Part shown: in pieces, positions 15,471 through 23,120 of the stretch
How the letters are laid out: the number at the start of each line of letters is the position of its first letter
Numbering within the stretch: position 1 is the first letter of the stretch
Origin: RGIG4694 sp964501705
GTDB lineage: Bacteria > Bacillota > Clostridia > Oscillospirales > Ruminococcaceae
Reading direction: 5' to 3'
Assembly (NCBI GenBank): GCA_964501705.1
Contig: CAZCUQ010000016.1
Location: forward strand, 1-26,955
Length of the DNA: 26,955 nt
Position numbers and translations under genes: made by a program
Notes under the pieces: generated by a model
Seen by the model: only the letters and a program-made list of their open reading frames with translations
What the model was told of the DNA's origin: nothing
Databases searched by the model: none

Positions 15471-16921
15471 AAAAAGGGTGCGTATATCTCTGCGGGGCAG
15501 GCTGCGGCGAAGCGGATCTTATCACCGTGCGGGGAATGAATGTGCTGAAAAGGTGCGATGTCGTTATTTACGATTCGCTTATTGATGAAAGTCTCCTTGA
15601 ATATGCTCCCGCATATGCGGAAAGGATCTGCGCGGGAAAACGTGCGGGCAGGCACAGCGCAAAGCAGGAGGATATAAATTCCGTAATAGCGGAAAAGGCG
15701 CTTGAGGGAAAATGCGTTGTACGTCTGAAAGGCGGCGATCCTCTGGTTTTCGGCAGGGGCGGAGAAGAAGCGGAGTTTCTCGGAAAAAACGGCATTTTTT
15801 ATGAATTTATTCCCGGAATAACATCATCCGTTGCGGCTCCGGAGTTTGCGGGGATACCAGTTACTCACAGGAATCTGAGCAGGAGCTTTCATGTTGTCAC
15901 AGGACATACAGCCGATGATACACTGCCCGAAAACATGACTGAATACGCAAGGCTGAACGGTACGCTCGTGTTCCTCATGGGACTTAATAGTCTGCCGGAA
16001 ATTGCCTGCGGACTGATGAAAAACGGCAAATCTCCCGATACTCCCGCAGCGGTCATTTCAAACGGCGGGAGCAAAAATCAAACGGTAATAAAGGGCGTTC
16101 TTTCGGATATTTCCGAAAAGGCAAAAAGCGCGGAAACTCCCGCCGTGATCGTTGTGGGGGAAACGGCTTTATGTAATTTTATATGCGAAAAAAAGATGAC
16201 GGTGTCTGTTGTGGGAACGCGCACGTTTACGGAAAAACTCGCCGAAAAAACATCTCCGTTCGGAATAAAGAATGAATTTCCGTGCAGGCTTTTTATAAAA
16301 GAATATACTGAAAACGCAAAGCTTGACAACGCACTGAAAAACATATCCCGTTACAGTGTCATCACATTTACGAGCGCAAATGCGGTAAAAGTATTTTTCG
16401 GCGAAATAAAACGTCTTTGCATAGACGCCCGAAAATTCGCGCGTCTGAAATTTGCCGTTATCGGAAGCGGAACTGCCGCCGCTCTTGCGGAGCATGGTTT
16501 TTACGCGGATATTATCCCCGAAAAATATACCTGTGCGGAGCTTGGCAAAACGCTTGCGGATAAATGCGGCAGTGACGATAACATTCTTATTCCCCGTGCG
16601 GAGCATGGCAGCGATGAGCTTACAAAACCGCTCGGCGCTGCGGGTATAAATTACAGCGAGATTAAAATTTATGATGTGCGGGCCGCGGAAAATACAGTGC
16701 CGTATGAAATCGGTTCCGACTTTCTCGTTTTCGGCAGCGGTACGGGTGTGAAGAGCTTTTTTGACTGCGGCTTTACCGTCTCGGACAATACGGATATCAT
16801 CTGTATCGGAGAGAACACGGCGGATAAACTGAAAAAAATTTGCGGCAGAAAATGTATATTGCCTGATACGCAAAGCACAGACGGCATTGCGGAAATAATA
16901 CTTGGGAGAAATGAAATATGA
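15467..16921 (+). CDS. cobA-hemD: Fused uroporphyrinogen-III C-methyltransferase and uroporphyrinogen-III synthase
   Basis: A 484-residue two-enzyme fusion. Residues 1 to about 240 are the SAM-dependent methyltransferase (VYLCGAGCGEADLITVRG, VVIYDSLID, GKRAGRHSAKQEDIN, VVRLKGGDPLVFGRGGEEAEFL, GITSSVAAPEFAGIPVTHR), making precorrin-2. From about 245 to the end is the HemD cyclase (VVGTRTFTEKL, VITFTSANAVKVFF, FAVIGSGTAAALAEHGF, ILIPRAE, YDVRAAE), a fast-diverging family. The fusion lets uroporphyrinogen III be made and methylated by one protein. The start is GTG overlapping the hemC stop by four bases; the end overlaps hemB ATG by four. Such fusions are frequent in Clostridia. Confidence 0.93.
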   Translation: MKKGCVYLCGAGCGEADLITVRGMNVLKRCDVVIYDSLIDESLLEYAPAYAERICAGKRAGRHSAKQEDINSVIAEKALEGKCVVRLKGGDPLVFGRGGEEAEFLGKNGIFYEFIPGITSSVAAPEFAGIPVTHRNLSRSFHVVTGHTADDTLPENMTEYARLNGTLVFLMGLNSLPEIACGLMKNGKSPDTPAAVISNGGSKNQTVIKGVLSDISEKAKSAETPAVIVVGETALCNFICEKKMTVSVVGTRTFTEKLAEKTSPFGIKNEFPCRLFIKEYTENAKLDNALKNISRYSVITFTSANAVKVFFGEIKRLCIDARKFARLKFAVIGSGTAAALAEHGFYADIIPEKYTCAELGKTLADKCGSDDNILIPRAEHGSDELTKPLGAAGINYSEIKIYDVRAAENTVPYEIGSDFLVFGSGTGVKSFFDCGFTVSDNTDIICIGENTADKLKKICGRKCILPDTQSTDGIAEIILGRNEI

Positions 16922-17880
16922 AGAGATTCAGACGGCTCCGCTCAGCGGAAAACATACGCAGAACAGTACGGGAAACTCATATTGAAAAAAGCAGCCTTAT
17001 ATATCCCGTTTTTGCGCAAGAGGGAGAAAAAATAAAAAAACCTGTGGATTCCATGCCGGGCGTATTCAGATATTCCGCTGATATGCTGGGTGAGGTGCTT
17101 GATCCGATAAATGCCTCGGGTATCGGAGGACTGCTTATTTTCGGGATACCCGAACACAAGGACGAAATGGGTTCGTGCGCTTACGATGACAGCGGCGTTA
17201 CTCAAACGGCAATAAGGAATATCAAGGAAAAATATCCCGATATGCTTGTAATTGCGGATGTATGCCTCTGTGAATACACCTCTCACGGACACTGCGGCGT
17301 AGTTCATGACGGAAAGATAATCAACGATGAAACGCTTCCTCTGCTTGCGAAAATGTCCGTCAGCCTGGCAAAATCGGGAGCGGATATAATCGCGCCGTCC
17401 GACATGATGGACGGACGCGTGGGATATATCAGAAATGCCCTTGACGCGAACGGTTTCGGCGATACTCCCATTATGGCGTACAGCGCAAAGTTTGCGTCCG
17501 CGTATTATTCGCCGTTTCGCGACGCGGCGGATTCCGCTCCATCCTTCGGCGACAGGCGCACATATCAGATGGACTGCGCAAACGGCAGGGAAGCTATGCT
17601 TGAAATAGAGGAGGACATCAGAGAAGACGCGGATATCGTGATGATAAAGCCTGCGCTTGCGTATCTCGATCTTGTCCGGGCTGCCCGTGACAGATTTGAT
17701 GTGCCTCTTGCGGCATACAATGTCAGCGGCGAATATTCTATGGTGAAGGCTGCGGCGATGAACGGCTGGATAGACGAAAAGCGAATTGTAATGGAAAACC
17801 TTACAGCAATAAAGCGTGCCGGAGCGGACATTATTATTACATATCACGCTCTTGACGCCGCGAAATGGCTGAGCGAATGA
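16918..17880 (+). CDS. hemB: Delta-aminolevulinic acid dehydratase (porphobilinogen synthase)
   Basis: A 320-residue enzyme condensing two 5-aminolevulinates into porphobilinogen. Schiff-base lysines are K191 (MAYSAKFASAYYSPF) and K244 (VMIKPALAYLD). The zinc cysteines C116, C118 and C126 are all present (VCLCEYTSHGHCG), marking the zinc-dependent form. It starts RFRRLRSAENIRR, standard for the family. It overlaps the cobA-hemD stop (ATGA) and is followed by hemL after ten bases with a GAGGGGAATTC ribosome site. Confidence 0.96.
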   Translation: MKRFRRLRSAENIRRTVRETHIEKSSLIYPVFAQEGEKIKKPVDSMPGVFRYSADMLGEVLDPINASGIGGLLIFGIPEHKDEMGSCAYDDSGVTQTAIRNIKEKYPDMLVIADVCLCEYTSHGHCGVVHDGKIINDETLPLLAKMSVSLAKSGADIIAPSDMMDGRVGYIRNALDANGFGDTPIMAYSAKFASAYYSPFRDAADSAPSFGDRRTYQMDCANGREAMLEIEEDIREDADIVMIKPALAYLDLVRAARDRFDVPLAAYNVSGEYSMVKAAAMNGWIDEKRIVMENLTAIKRAGADIIITYHALDAAKWLSE

Positions 17881-17890
17881 GGGGAATTCA

Positions 17891-19150
17891 ATGAATATAA
17901 GAGCATCCGAAAAATTATACGTCCGTGCCAAAAAAATAATGCCCGCCGGAGTAAACAGTCCTGTCAGAGCTTTCGGCAGCGTGGGAAGAACTCCGCTGTT
18001 CATAGATCACGCAAAAGGCAGCAGAATATTCGACGCGGACGGAAATGAGTTTATAGATTATGTATGCTCATGGGGTCCGAATATCCTGGGACACGCCTAT
18101 CCCGCCATAACGGACGCGGTAATTGAGAGCTGCAAAAAAGGTCTGACATTCGGAGCCTGCCATGAGGGGGAAATAAGGCTTGCGGAAAAGATACGGGCGC
18201 ATTTTCCGTCAATGGAACTGCTTCGCCTTGTAAATTCCGGCACCGAAGCGGTCATGAGCGCGGTCAGGGCGGCAAGAGGATTTACGGGAAGAGATAAGAT
18301 AATCAAATTCGAGGGCTGTTACCATGGTCATTCGGACGGACTTCTTGTAAAGGGAGGTTCGGGACTGCTTACAAATTCCGTCCCCGACAGCGCGGGCGTA
18401 CCTCCGGGATTTACCGAAAACACTCTCCTTGCGGAATATAACAATAACGCGTCGGTGGAAAAGCTTTTTTCGGAACACAACGATATTGCCTGCGTAATTG
18501 TCGAACCGGCGGCGGCAAATATGGGAGTTGTGCCGCCAAAGAAAGGCTTTCTTGAATTTCTGCGTGACATTACCGAAAAAAACGGGGCACTTCTTATATT
18601 TGACGAGGTGATAACGGGATTTCGTCTTTCTGACGGAGGGGCGCAGCAGTATTACGGAATAAAGCCCGACATGACCGCTCTGGGAAAGATAGTAGGCGGC
18701 GGGATGCCTCTTGCGGCATACGGCGGCGCTCAGGAGATAATGAAATGTGTATCTCCTCTCGGCTCCGTTTATCAGGCGGGAACTCTTTCAGGCAGTCCTC
18801 CGGCGGTCGCGGCGGGAATTGCGCAGATAACCGCCATAGAAAACACACCCGATCTGTATGCCGAACTTGAAAGAAAATCGGAAACGCTCGAAAAAGCAAT
18901 GAAAAAAGCAGGGCTTAATGTTAATCGTGCGGGTTCGCTGCTCACTGTATTTTTTACGGATGGAAACGTCACGGATTATGCGTCCGCAAGAAAATCGGAT
19001 ACCGGAAAATACGCCGATTATTTCGGATATCTTCTGGATAACGGCATTTATACCGCACCCTCACAATTTGAGGCAATGTTTGTTTCCTATGCACATTCCG
19101 ATGACGATATTAAAAAAACCTGCGATATTATCGCGGCATACGGGGTATAA
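17891..19150 (+). CDS. hemL: Glutamate-1-semialdehyde 2,1-aminomutase
   Basis: A 419-residue PLP enzyme that turns glutamate-1-semialdehyde into 5-aminolevulinate. Marks: KIMPAGVNSPVRAF at the start, VNSGTEAVMSAVRAARG, FEGCYHGHSDGLLVKGGSG, the aspartate of LLIFDEVITGFR and the PLP lysine K266 in ALGKIVGGGMPLAAYGG. It completes the set hemA/L/B/C/D needed for uroporphyrinogen III. It is the last gene of the operon; the terminator begins at its stop codon. Confidence 0.96.
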   Translation: MNIRASEKLYVRAKKIMPAGVNSPVRAFGSVGRTPLFIDHAKGSRIFDADGNEFIDYVCSWGPNILGHAYPAITDAVIESCKKGLTFGACHEGEIRLAEKIRAHFPSMELLRLVNSGTEAVMSAVRAARGFTGRDKIIKFEGCYHGHSDGLLVKGGSGLLTNSVPDSAGVPPGFTENTLLAEYNNNASVEKLFSEHNDIACVIVEPAAANMGVVPPKKGFLEFLRDITEKNGALLIFDEVITGFRLSDGGAQQYYGIKPDMTALGKIVGGGMPLAAYGGAQEIMKCVSPLGSVYQAGTLSGSPPAVAAGIAQITAIENTPDLYAELERKSETLEKAMKKAGLNVNRAGSLLTVFFTDGNVTDYASARKSDTGKYADYFGYLLDNGIYTAPSQFEAMFVSYAHSDDDIKKTCDIIAAYGV

Positions 19151-19191
19151 ACGGCTTGCGCGGCATATCTACGGTGTTCAAGCCGTTTTTT
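19150..19191 (+). terminator. Rho-independent terminator of the hem operon
   Basis: AACGGCTTG (19150-19158) and CAAGCCGTT (19179-19187) form a 9-bp perfect stem with a 20-base loop, followed by a T run (19186-19191). The stem starts at the last base of the hemL stop codon, so the stop and the terminator are joined. Confidence 0.88.
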
Positions 19192-19211
19192 CTGAAAAAG
19201 CGGGAGGATAT

Positions 19212-19301
19212 TCAATAGATTTTATTGACAAATATTCCAAAAAAATAATGAAGAATTATTTTTTGCTGTAGGATTTATAGAATATCTACAAAATCTATTG
19301 A
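19212..19301 (+). repeat. 12-bp inverted repeat pair upstream of metY
   Basis: TCAATAGATTTT (19212-19223) and AAAATCTATTGA (19290-19301) are perfect inverted copies 66 bases apart; the second one runs into the -35 box of the metY promoter. Between them a 10-bp AT-only hairpin (AAAAAATAAT/ATTATTTTTT, 19240-19249 and 19255-19264) could bend DNA or back up the terminator. Two spaced half-sites ending on a -35 box suggest binding of a dimeric or looping regulator. Confidence 0.45.
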
Positions 19302-19343
19302 CTTTATATGCTTTGCGGTGTATAATTATCATTATAAAGCATA
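19298..19343 (+). promoter_or_regulatory. Strong promoter of the sulfur cluster with an operator-like dyad
   Basis: TTGACT (19298-19303) and TATAAT (19321-19326) are exactly 17 bases apart. An 8-bp inverted repeat TATGCTTT/AAAGCATA (19307-19314 and 19336-19343) encloses the -10, with a nested TATAAT/ATTATA dyad (19321-19326 and 19331-19336). A repressor bound there would block the promoter. No SAM riboswitch signature lies in the short leader before metY. Confidence 0.7.
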
Positions 19344-19387
19344 GTGAAATGATTGGATTGAAAGTATAGAAAGTCAGGTGGCGGATA

Positions 19388-20632
19388 ATGAAATTCAATA
19401 CCGCACTTCTGCACGATTCATTTGGCGGCGATAAGGAAACCGGAGCCACGCTTGTTCCTGTTTATAACGCTAACGCATACGCTCATGAATCTGCCGAAAA
19501 GCTTGAAAAAATATTTAACAACAAAGCCGGCGGCTACGCTTATACAAGGATAGGCAATCCGACAACGGCATCGTTTGAAGCCAGGATAACGGCTCTTGAA
19601 CACGGTATTGCTTCTGTTGCGTGCAGCTCCGGTATGGCGGCTGTTACCCTGTCGCTGCTGAATCTGCTTGAAGCGGGTGATGAGGTAGTTTCGGGCAGTG
19701 CGCTTTACGGCGGCACTCTTGATCTGTTTGAAGACCTCGAAAGCTTCGGAATAAAGGTGATATACATAAACGAAGTTACCCCCGAAGCGCTTCAGAGAGC
19801 CGTGACGAACAAAACAAAAGCTGTTTTCACCGAGCTTATCGGAAATCCAAAGCTGAATGTCGTTGATCTGAAAAGTTTTTCAGAGGCGGTTCATTCTTAT
19901 AATATCCCGCTGATAGTTGACAGCACCACCGCGACACCGTATCTCTGCAATCCGATAGATCACGGCGCGGATATCGTTGTCCATTCCACGTCGAAATATA
20001 TAAACGGCAGCAGCAGCGCCATCAGCGGCATTATCACTGACAGCGGAAACTTCAAATGGGGCGAAAAGCATCATGCGCTTGAAAAGTATAAAAAATTCGG
20101 GAAACTTGCGTATATAGCAAAGCTCAGAAACGGTATCTGGAGAAATATCGGCGCCTGCGTTTCGCCGAATACCTCGTTCCTTAATTCCCTGGGGCTTGAA
20201 ACGCTGGGAATACGAATGGAGCGGATGTGTTCAAACGCGCTTGCTCTCGCGCGGTTTCTTGAGAAGCAAAACGGCATTGAAGTGAATTATCCCGCGCTCC
20301 CGTCAAGTCCGTATCATGATCTTGTACGATGTCAGTTCAGAGGAATGGGCGGCGCGATACTTACCATAAGAACGGGCAGCAGGGAACGGGCGTTTAAGCT
20401 GATAAACTCGCTGAAATACGCGTCCATAGCGTCAAACATCGGTGATGTGAGGACGCTTGTCATTCACCCGTCGGGAACGCTTTTTACTCACAGCAGCGAA
20501 AAAGCAAAGCGGGAAGCGGGAGTTTATGACGACACGGTAAGAATAAGCGTGGGTATCGAAGATATAGATGATATAACAGATGATTTTGCTCAGGCGGCAG
20601 AAAAAATGGAGGAAAAGCAAGATGGCAGTTGA
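19388..20632 (+). CDS. metY: O-acetylhomoserine sulfhydrylase (homocysteine synthase)
   Basis: A 414-residue PLP enzyme of the Cys/Met metabolism family. It starts MKFNTALLHDSFGGDKETGATLVPVYNANAY and has YAYTRIGNPTTASFEARITALEHG, CSSGMAAV, SALYGGTLDLF, VDSTTATPYLCNPIDHGADIVVHSTSKYING (PLP lysine K203) and the late FTHSSEKAKREAGVYDDTVRISVGIED. It adds sulfide, or sulfur held as a protein thiocarboxylate, to O-acetylhomoserine to give homocysteine. Presence of carrier, E1-like and JAMM genes just downstream argues for the thiocarboxylate-dependent form known from Wolinella. It is the first gene of the sulfur operon and overlaps the next gene by 11 bases. Confidence 0.92.
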   Translation: MKFNTALLHDSFGGDKETGATLVPVYNANAYAHESAEKLEKIFNNKAGGYAYTRIGNPTTASFEARITALEHGIASVACSSGMAAVTLSLLNLLEAGDEVVSGSALYGGTLDLFEDLESFGIKVIYINEVTPEALQRAVTNKTKAVFTELIGNPKLNVVDLKSFSEAVHSYNIPLIVDSTTATPYLCNPIDHGADIVVHSTSKYINGSSSAISGIITDSGNFKWGEKHHALEKYKKFGKLAYIAKLRNGIWRNIGACVSPNTSFLNSLGLETLGIRMERMCSNALALARFLEKQNGIEVNYPALPSSPYHDLVRCQFRGMGGAILTIRTGSRERAFKLINSLKYASIASNIGDVRTLVIHPSGTLFTHSSEKAKREAGVYDDTVRISVGIEDIDDITDDFAQAAEKMEEKQDGS

Positions 20633-21485
20633 TTACGCGGCACTTAAAAAGGGCGGCTTTATGCGCCAGAAGCAGAAGAATAATTTTTCGCTGAGACTGC
20701 GGGTAGTGGGAGGAAATCTTACCGCAAAGCAGCTTGCAAAAATTGCGGAGGTAAGCGAAAAATTCGGTGACGGTCATGTTCATCTTACATCAAGGCAGAG
20801 CGTTGAGATACCCTTTATCAAGCTTGATGATATTGATCTTGTAAAGACTGCACTTGCGGAGGGTGACGTTGAACCGGGCGTTTGCGGTCCAAGGGTAAGA
20901 ACGGTCACAGCCTGTCAGGGCGAGGCAATATGTCCAAGCGGCTGCATAAATACCTCAGAGCTTGCGGCGGAGCTTGATAACAGATACTTCGCGAGAGAAC
21001 TTCCCCACAAGTTTAAGTTCGGGATCACAGGCTGTCAGAACAACTGTCTTAAAGCGGAGGAAAATGACCTTGGAATCAAGGGCGGCATACGGGTGAAATG
21101 GAAGGAAGATTCCTGTATCGGCTGCGGAGTGTGCGTAAAGGCCTGCCGTTCGGGTGCGATAACAATGGAAAACGGAAAAATAACCGTTGACGGATCGAAA
21201 TGCAATTTCTGCGGACGCTGCTGCAAATCATGTCCCGCAGACGCATGGGACGAGGTGCATGGGTATATCGTTTCCTTCGGCGGACTTTTCGGAAACCATA
21301 TCAGCAGGGGCGAAACGATAATTCCGTTCATTGAGAACAGGGAAAAGCTTATGAAGGTATGCGACGCGGCATTGGAATTCTTTGCGGAAAACGCATATCC
21401 CGGAGAACGTTTCAGGTTTACTCTCGAACGCATAGGGTTTGATAAATTCAAAGAAAAAATATTGGAGGTCTGCGGCGATGGCTGA
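20622..21485 (+). CDS. Small siroheme [4Fe-4S] sulfite reductase with ferredoxin domain
   Basis: A 287-residue protein. After an N-terminal ferredoxin-like half-domain (RLRVVGGNLTAKQLAKIAEVSEKFGDGHVHLTSRQSVEIPFI) come the siroheme/cluster ligands: C98-x5-C104 (ACQGEAICPSGC) and C138-x3-C142 (GCQNNC). A two-cluster ferredoxin insert follows (C165, C168, C171, C175 and C194, C197, C200/C201, C204). This is the layout of the short Dsr/AsrC/Fsr-like reductases that take sulfite to sulfide with six electrons. The start at 20622 (MAVDYAALKKGGF) has GGAGG upstream. Between metY and TusA-like genes it should feed sulfide directly to methionine synthesis. A related nitrite reductase role is possible but the context is all sulfur. 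Confidence 0.85.
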   Translation: MAVDYAALKKGGFMRQKQKNNFSLRLRVVGGNLTAKQLAKIAEVSEKFGDGHVHLTSRQSVEIPFIKLDDIDLVKTALAEGDVEPGVCGPRVRTVTACQGEAICPSGCINTSELAAELDNRYFARELPHKFKFGITGCQNNCLKAEENDLGIKGGIRVKWKEDSCIGCGVCVKACRSGAITMENGKITVDGSKCNFCGRCCKSCPADAWDEVHGYIVSFGGLFGNHISRGETIIPFIENREKLMKVCDAALEFFAENAYPGERFRFTLERIGFDKFKEKILEVCGDG

Positions 21486-21723
21486 TTATAAAATAGACGA
21501 TACGGTGGATATAACCGATGTTGTGTGTCCCACAACATTCGTAAAGGCAAAGGTTGCTCTCGACGAGCTTCTGGAAGGACAAATACTTTCAATAAAGATG
21601 AACGACGGCGAGCCTGTTCAGAATGTTCCCCGAAGCATTAAGGAAGAGGGTCACAAGATACTGAAGCTCATCGACAACGGGGACGGCACTTATGATCTCA
21701 TCGTGGAAAAGGTCGGTGACTGA
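21478..21723 (+). CDS. TusA/SirA-family sulfur relay protein
   Basis: An 81-residue single-domain protein with the family Cys-Pro motif at C17-P18 (DITDVVCPTTFVKAKVALDELLEGQILSI), followed by NVPRSIKEEGHKIL. In this family the cysteine carries a persulfide and hands sulfur to partner proteins. The ATG at 21478 has GGAGG nine bases upstream and overlaps the sulfite reductase stop by eight bases. One base separates its stop from the next start. In this cluster it could pass sulfur from the reductase towards the carrier protein; that is inferred from position only. Confidence 0.85.
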   Translation: MADYKIDDTVDITDVVCPTTFVKAKVALDELLEGQILSIKMNDGEPVQNVPRSIKEEGHKILKLIDNGDGTYDLIVEKVGD

Positions 21724-21724
21724 T

Positions 21725-22261
21725 ATGGCGGCAAGAGTCAGCGCTGACAGCTTTGAAAAGGAGATATTGAAATTTGAGGGACTTGCGGCGGCGGAATTTT
21801 ATTCCGATTCATGTATTCCCTGCAAAAGAATGTCGCCCGTGCTTGCGGAGCTTGAAGAGGAAAATCCCGATATACGCTTTGTTAAGATAAACATCAATTT
21901 CGACTCGGAGCTTGCGGGAGAATATGAAGTAAGCTCCGTTCCCTCACTTGTGTTTTTCAAAAACGGCAGCGAGGTCGGAAGAATTAACGGCGCGGTGAAA
22001 AAATCCGAGATAGGGCAAACCATAAATAATTTAAGGCAAGGAGAATTGACTATGACGATCACAGTTGCGGGAATAAAAAAGGAATATAATGAAGGTATTA
22101 CGGTAAAGGAGCTTATTGCCGCGGAGAATGTGGAAACTCCCGAATATGTTACCGTAAGCCTTAATGATGAGTTTATAGAGCAGGGTTCGTTTGAAAGCAC
22201 TGTAATAAAGGACGGGGACAGCGTTGAATTCCTCTATTTCATGGGCGGGGGCAGCCTTTGA
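21725..22261 (+). CDS. hcyS: Thioredoxin fused to a ThiS-like sulfur carrier (HcyS-like)
   Basis: One open frame of 178 residues. Residues 1-105 are a thioredoxin fold (AAAEFYSDSCIPCKRMSPVLAEL, active-site C30-I-P-C33; later FVKININFDSELAGEYEVSSVPSLVFFKNGSEVGRINGA with the cis-Pro SVPS). Residues 110-178 are a ubiquitin-like carrier (MTITVAGIKKEYNEGITVKELI to VIKDGDSVEFLYFMGGGSL). The carrier end has GGG followed by Ser-Leu, so it must be trimmed before adenylation, the task of the JAMM protein two genes on. The hinge is only about five residues and its DNA is a full ribosome site (AAGGAG, 22038-22043) with ATG at 22052, in frame. So both a fusion and a free 69-residue carrier may be made. 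A stop in the +1 frame just before this ATG hints at a recent fusion or a sequencing slip. Confidence 0.85.
   Translation: MAARVSADSFEKEILKFEGLAAAEFYSDSCIPCKRMSPVLAELEEENPDIRFVKININFDSELAGEYEVSSVPSLVFFKNGSEVGRINGAVKKSEIGQTINNLRQGELTMTITVAGIKKEYNEGITVKELIAAENVETPEYVTVSLNDEFIEQGSFESTVIKDGDSVEFLYFMGGGSL
22038..22054 (+). promoter_or_regulatory. Internal ribosome binding site and start codon for the free sulfur carrier
   Basis: AAGGAG (22038-22043) stands eight bases before ATG 22052-22054, in the same frame as the upstream thioredoxin part (109 codons in). The downstream product would be a complete 69-residue ThiS/HcyS-like protein, so this site decides whether carrier is made alone, fused or both. 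Confidence 0.65.
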
Positions 22262-22290
22262 TATGATCGCAGGGAAAGGAAGTAAAGGAC

Positions 22291-23118
22291 ATGGCATTTA
22301 CCAATGAACAGCTCGAACGTTATTCGCGTCATATAATACTGAAGGAAGTCGGCGCAAAGGGTCAGAGAAAGCTTTTGAATTCAAAGGTGCTGATCATAGG
22401 CGCAGGCGGACTGGGCGCTCCGGCGGCAATGTATCTGGCTGCTGCGGGTGTGGGCACTATCGGAATCGCGGACGCGGACGAGGTAGATCTTTCCAATCTC
22501 CAGAGGCAGATAATCCACGCTACTTCGGATATCGGCAAGGCAAAGGTTCAGTCCGCAAAGGAGACTATGGAGGCTATCAATCCCGACATTAACGTAAAGA
22601 CATACCGCACATTCATTACCTCGGAAAATATCATGGATATAATTGCCGACTATGATTTTATCATTGACGGCACCGATAATTTCCCCGCAAAATTTCTGAT
22701 AAACGATGCCTGCGTAATGGCAAAGAAACCTTTCTCCCATGCGGGAATAATACGCTTCAAGGGACAGCTTATGACATATGTTCCGGGGCAGGGACCCTGC
22801 TACCGCTGCGTATTCAGGAATCCTCCTCCGAAGGACGCTGTTCCCACCTGCAGGCAGGCGGGCGTTATCGGTGCAATGGGCGGCGTCATAGGTTCATTGC
22901 AGGCTATGGAAGCTGTCAAGTATATTATCGGTCAGGGACAGCTCCTTACGGGCTTTCTGCTGACATATGACGCGCTTACTATGGAATTCCGCAAGATCAG
23001 ACTCCCCGCAAATACTCATAACTGTGCGGTATGCGGAGATAATCCCACCATAACAGAACTGATAGATTATGAGCAGCACGATTGCGACGGAGTTCACCTT
23101 ACCGATGAAGAGGTCTGA
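22291..23118 (+). CDS. hcyF: E1-like adenylyltransferase for the sulfur carrier (MoeB/ThiF/HesA family, HcyF-like)
   Basis: A 275-residue enzyme. ATP-binding GAGGLG at 37-42 in LIIGAGGLGAPAAMYLAAAGVG, then DADEVDLSNLQRQIIH, IDGTDNFPAKFLINDACV (126-142), conserved C187 in PTCRQAGVIGAMGGVIGSLQAMEAVKYI, and a zinc site C170/C173 with C245/C248 (CYRC, CAVC). It has no rhodanese domain. It would adenylate the C-terminal glycine of the carrier so that sulfide can attack and form the thiocarboxylate. AAAGGA precedes its ATG, 29 bases after the carrier gene. A ThiF role in thiamine synthesis is less likely as no thi genes are near. Confidence 0.88.
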   Translation: MAFTNEQLERYSRHIILKEVGAKGQRKLLNSKVLIIGAGGLGAPAAMYLAAAGVGTIGIADADEVDLSNLQRQIIHATSDIGKAKVQSAKETMEAINPDINVKTYRTFITSENIMDIIADYDFIIDGTDNFPAKFLINDACVMAKKPFSHAGIIRFKGQLMTYVPGQGPCYRCVFRNPPPKDAVPTCRQAGVIGAMGGVIGSLQAMEAVKYIIGQGQLLTGFLLTYDALTMEFRKIRLPANTHNCAVCGDNPTITELIDYEQHDCDGVHLTDEEV

Positions 23119-23120
23119 TT

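Noticed and set aside
19192..19387. SAM riboswitch before metY
   Set aside because: The leader after the likely transcription start is only about 55 bases and lacks the S-box core.
21725..23118. ThiS/ThiF thiamine synthesis pair
   Set aside because: No thiG, thiH, thiC or thiE is near; metY, sulfite reductase and JAMM protease point to methionine synthesis.
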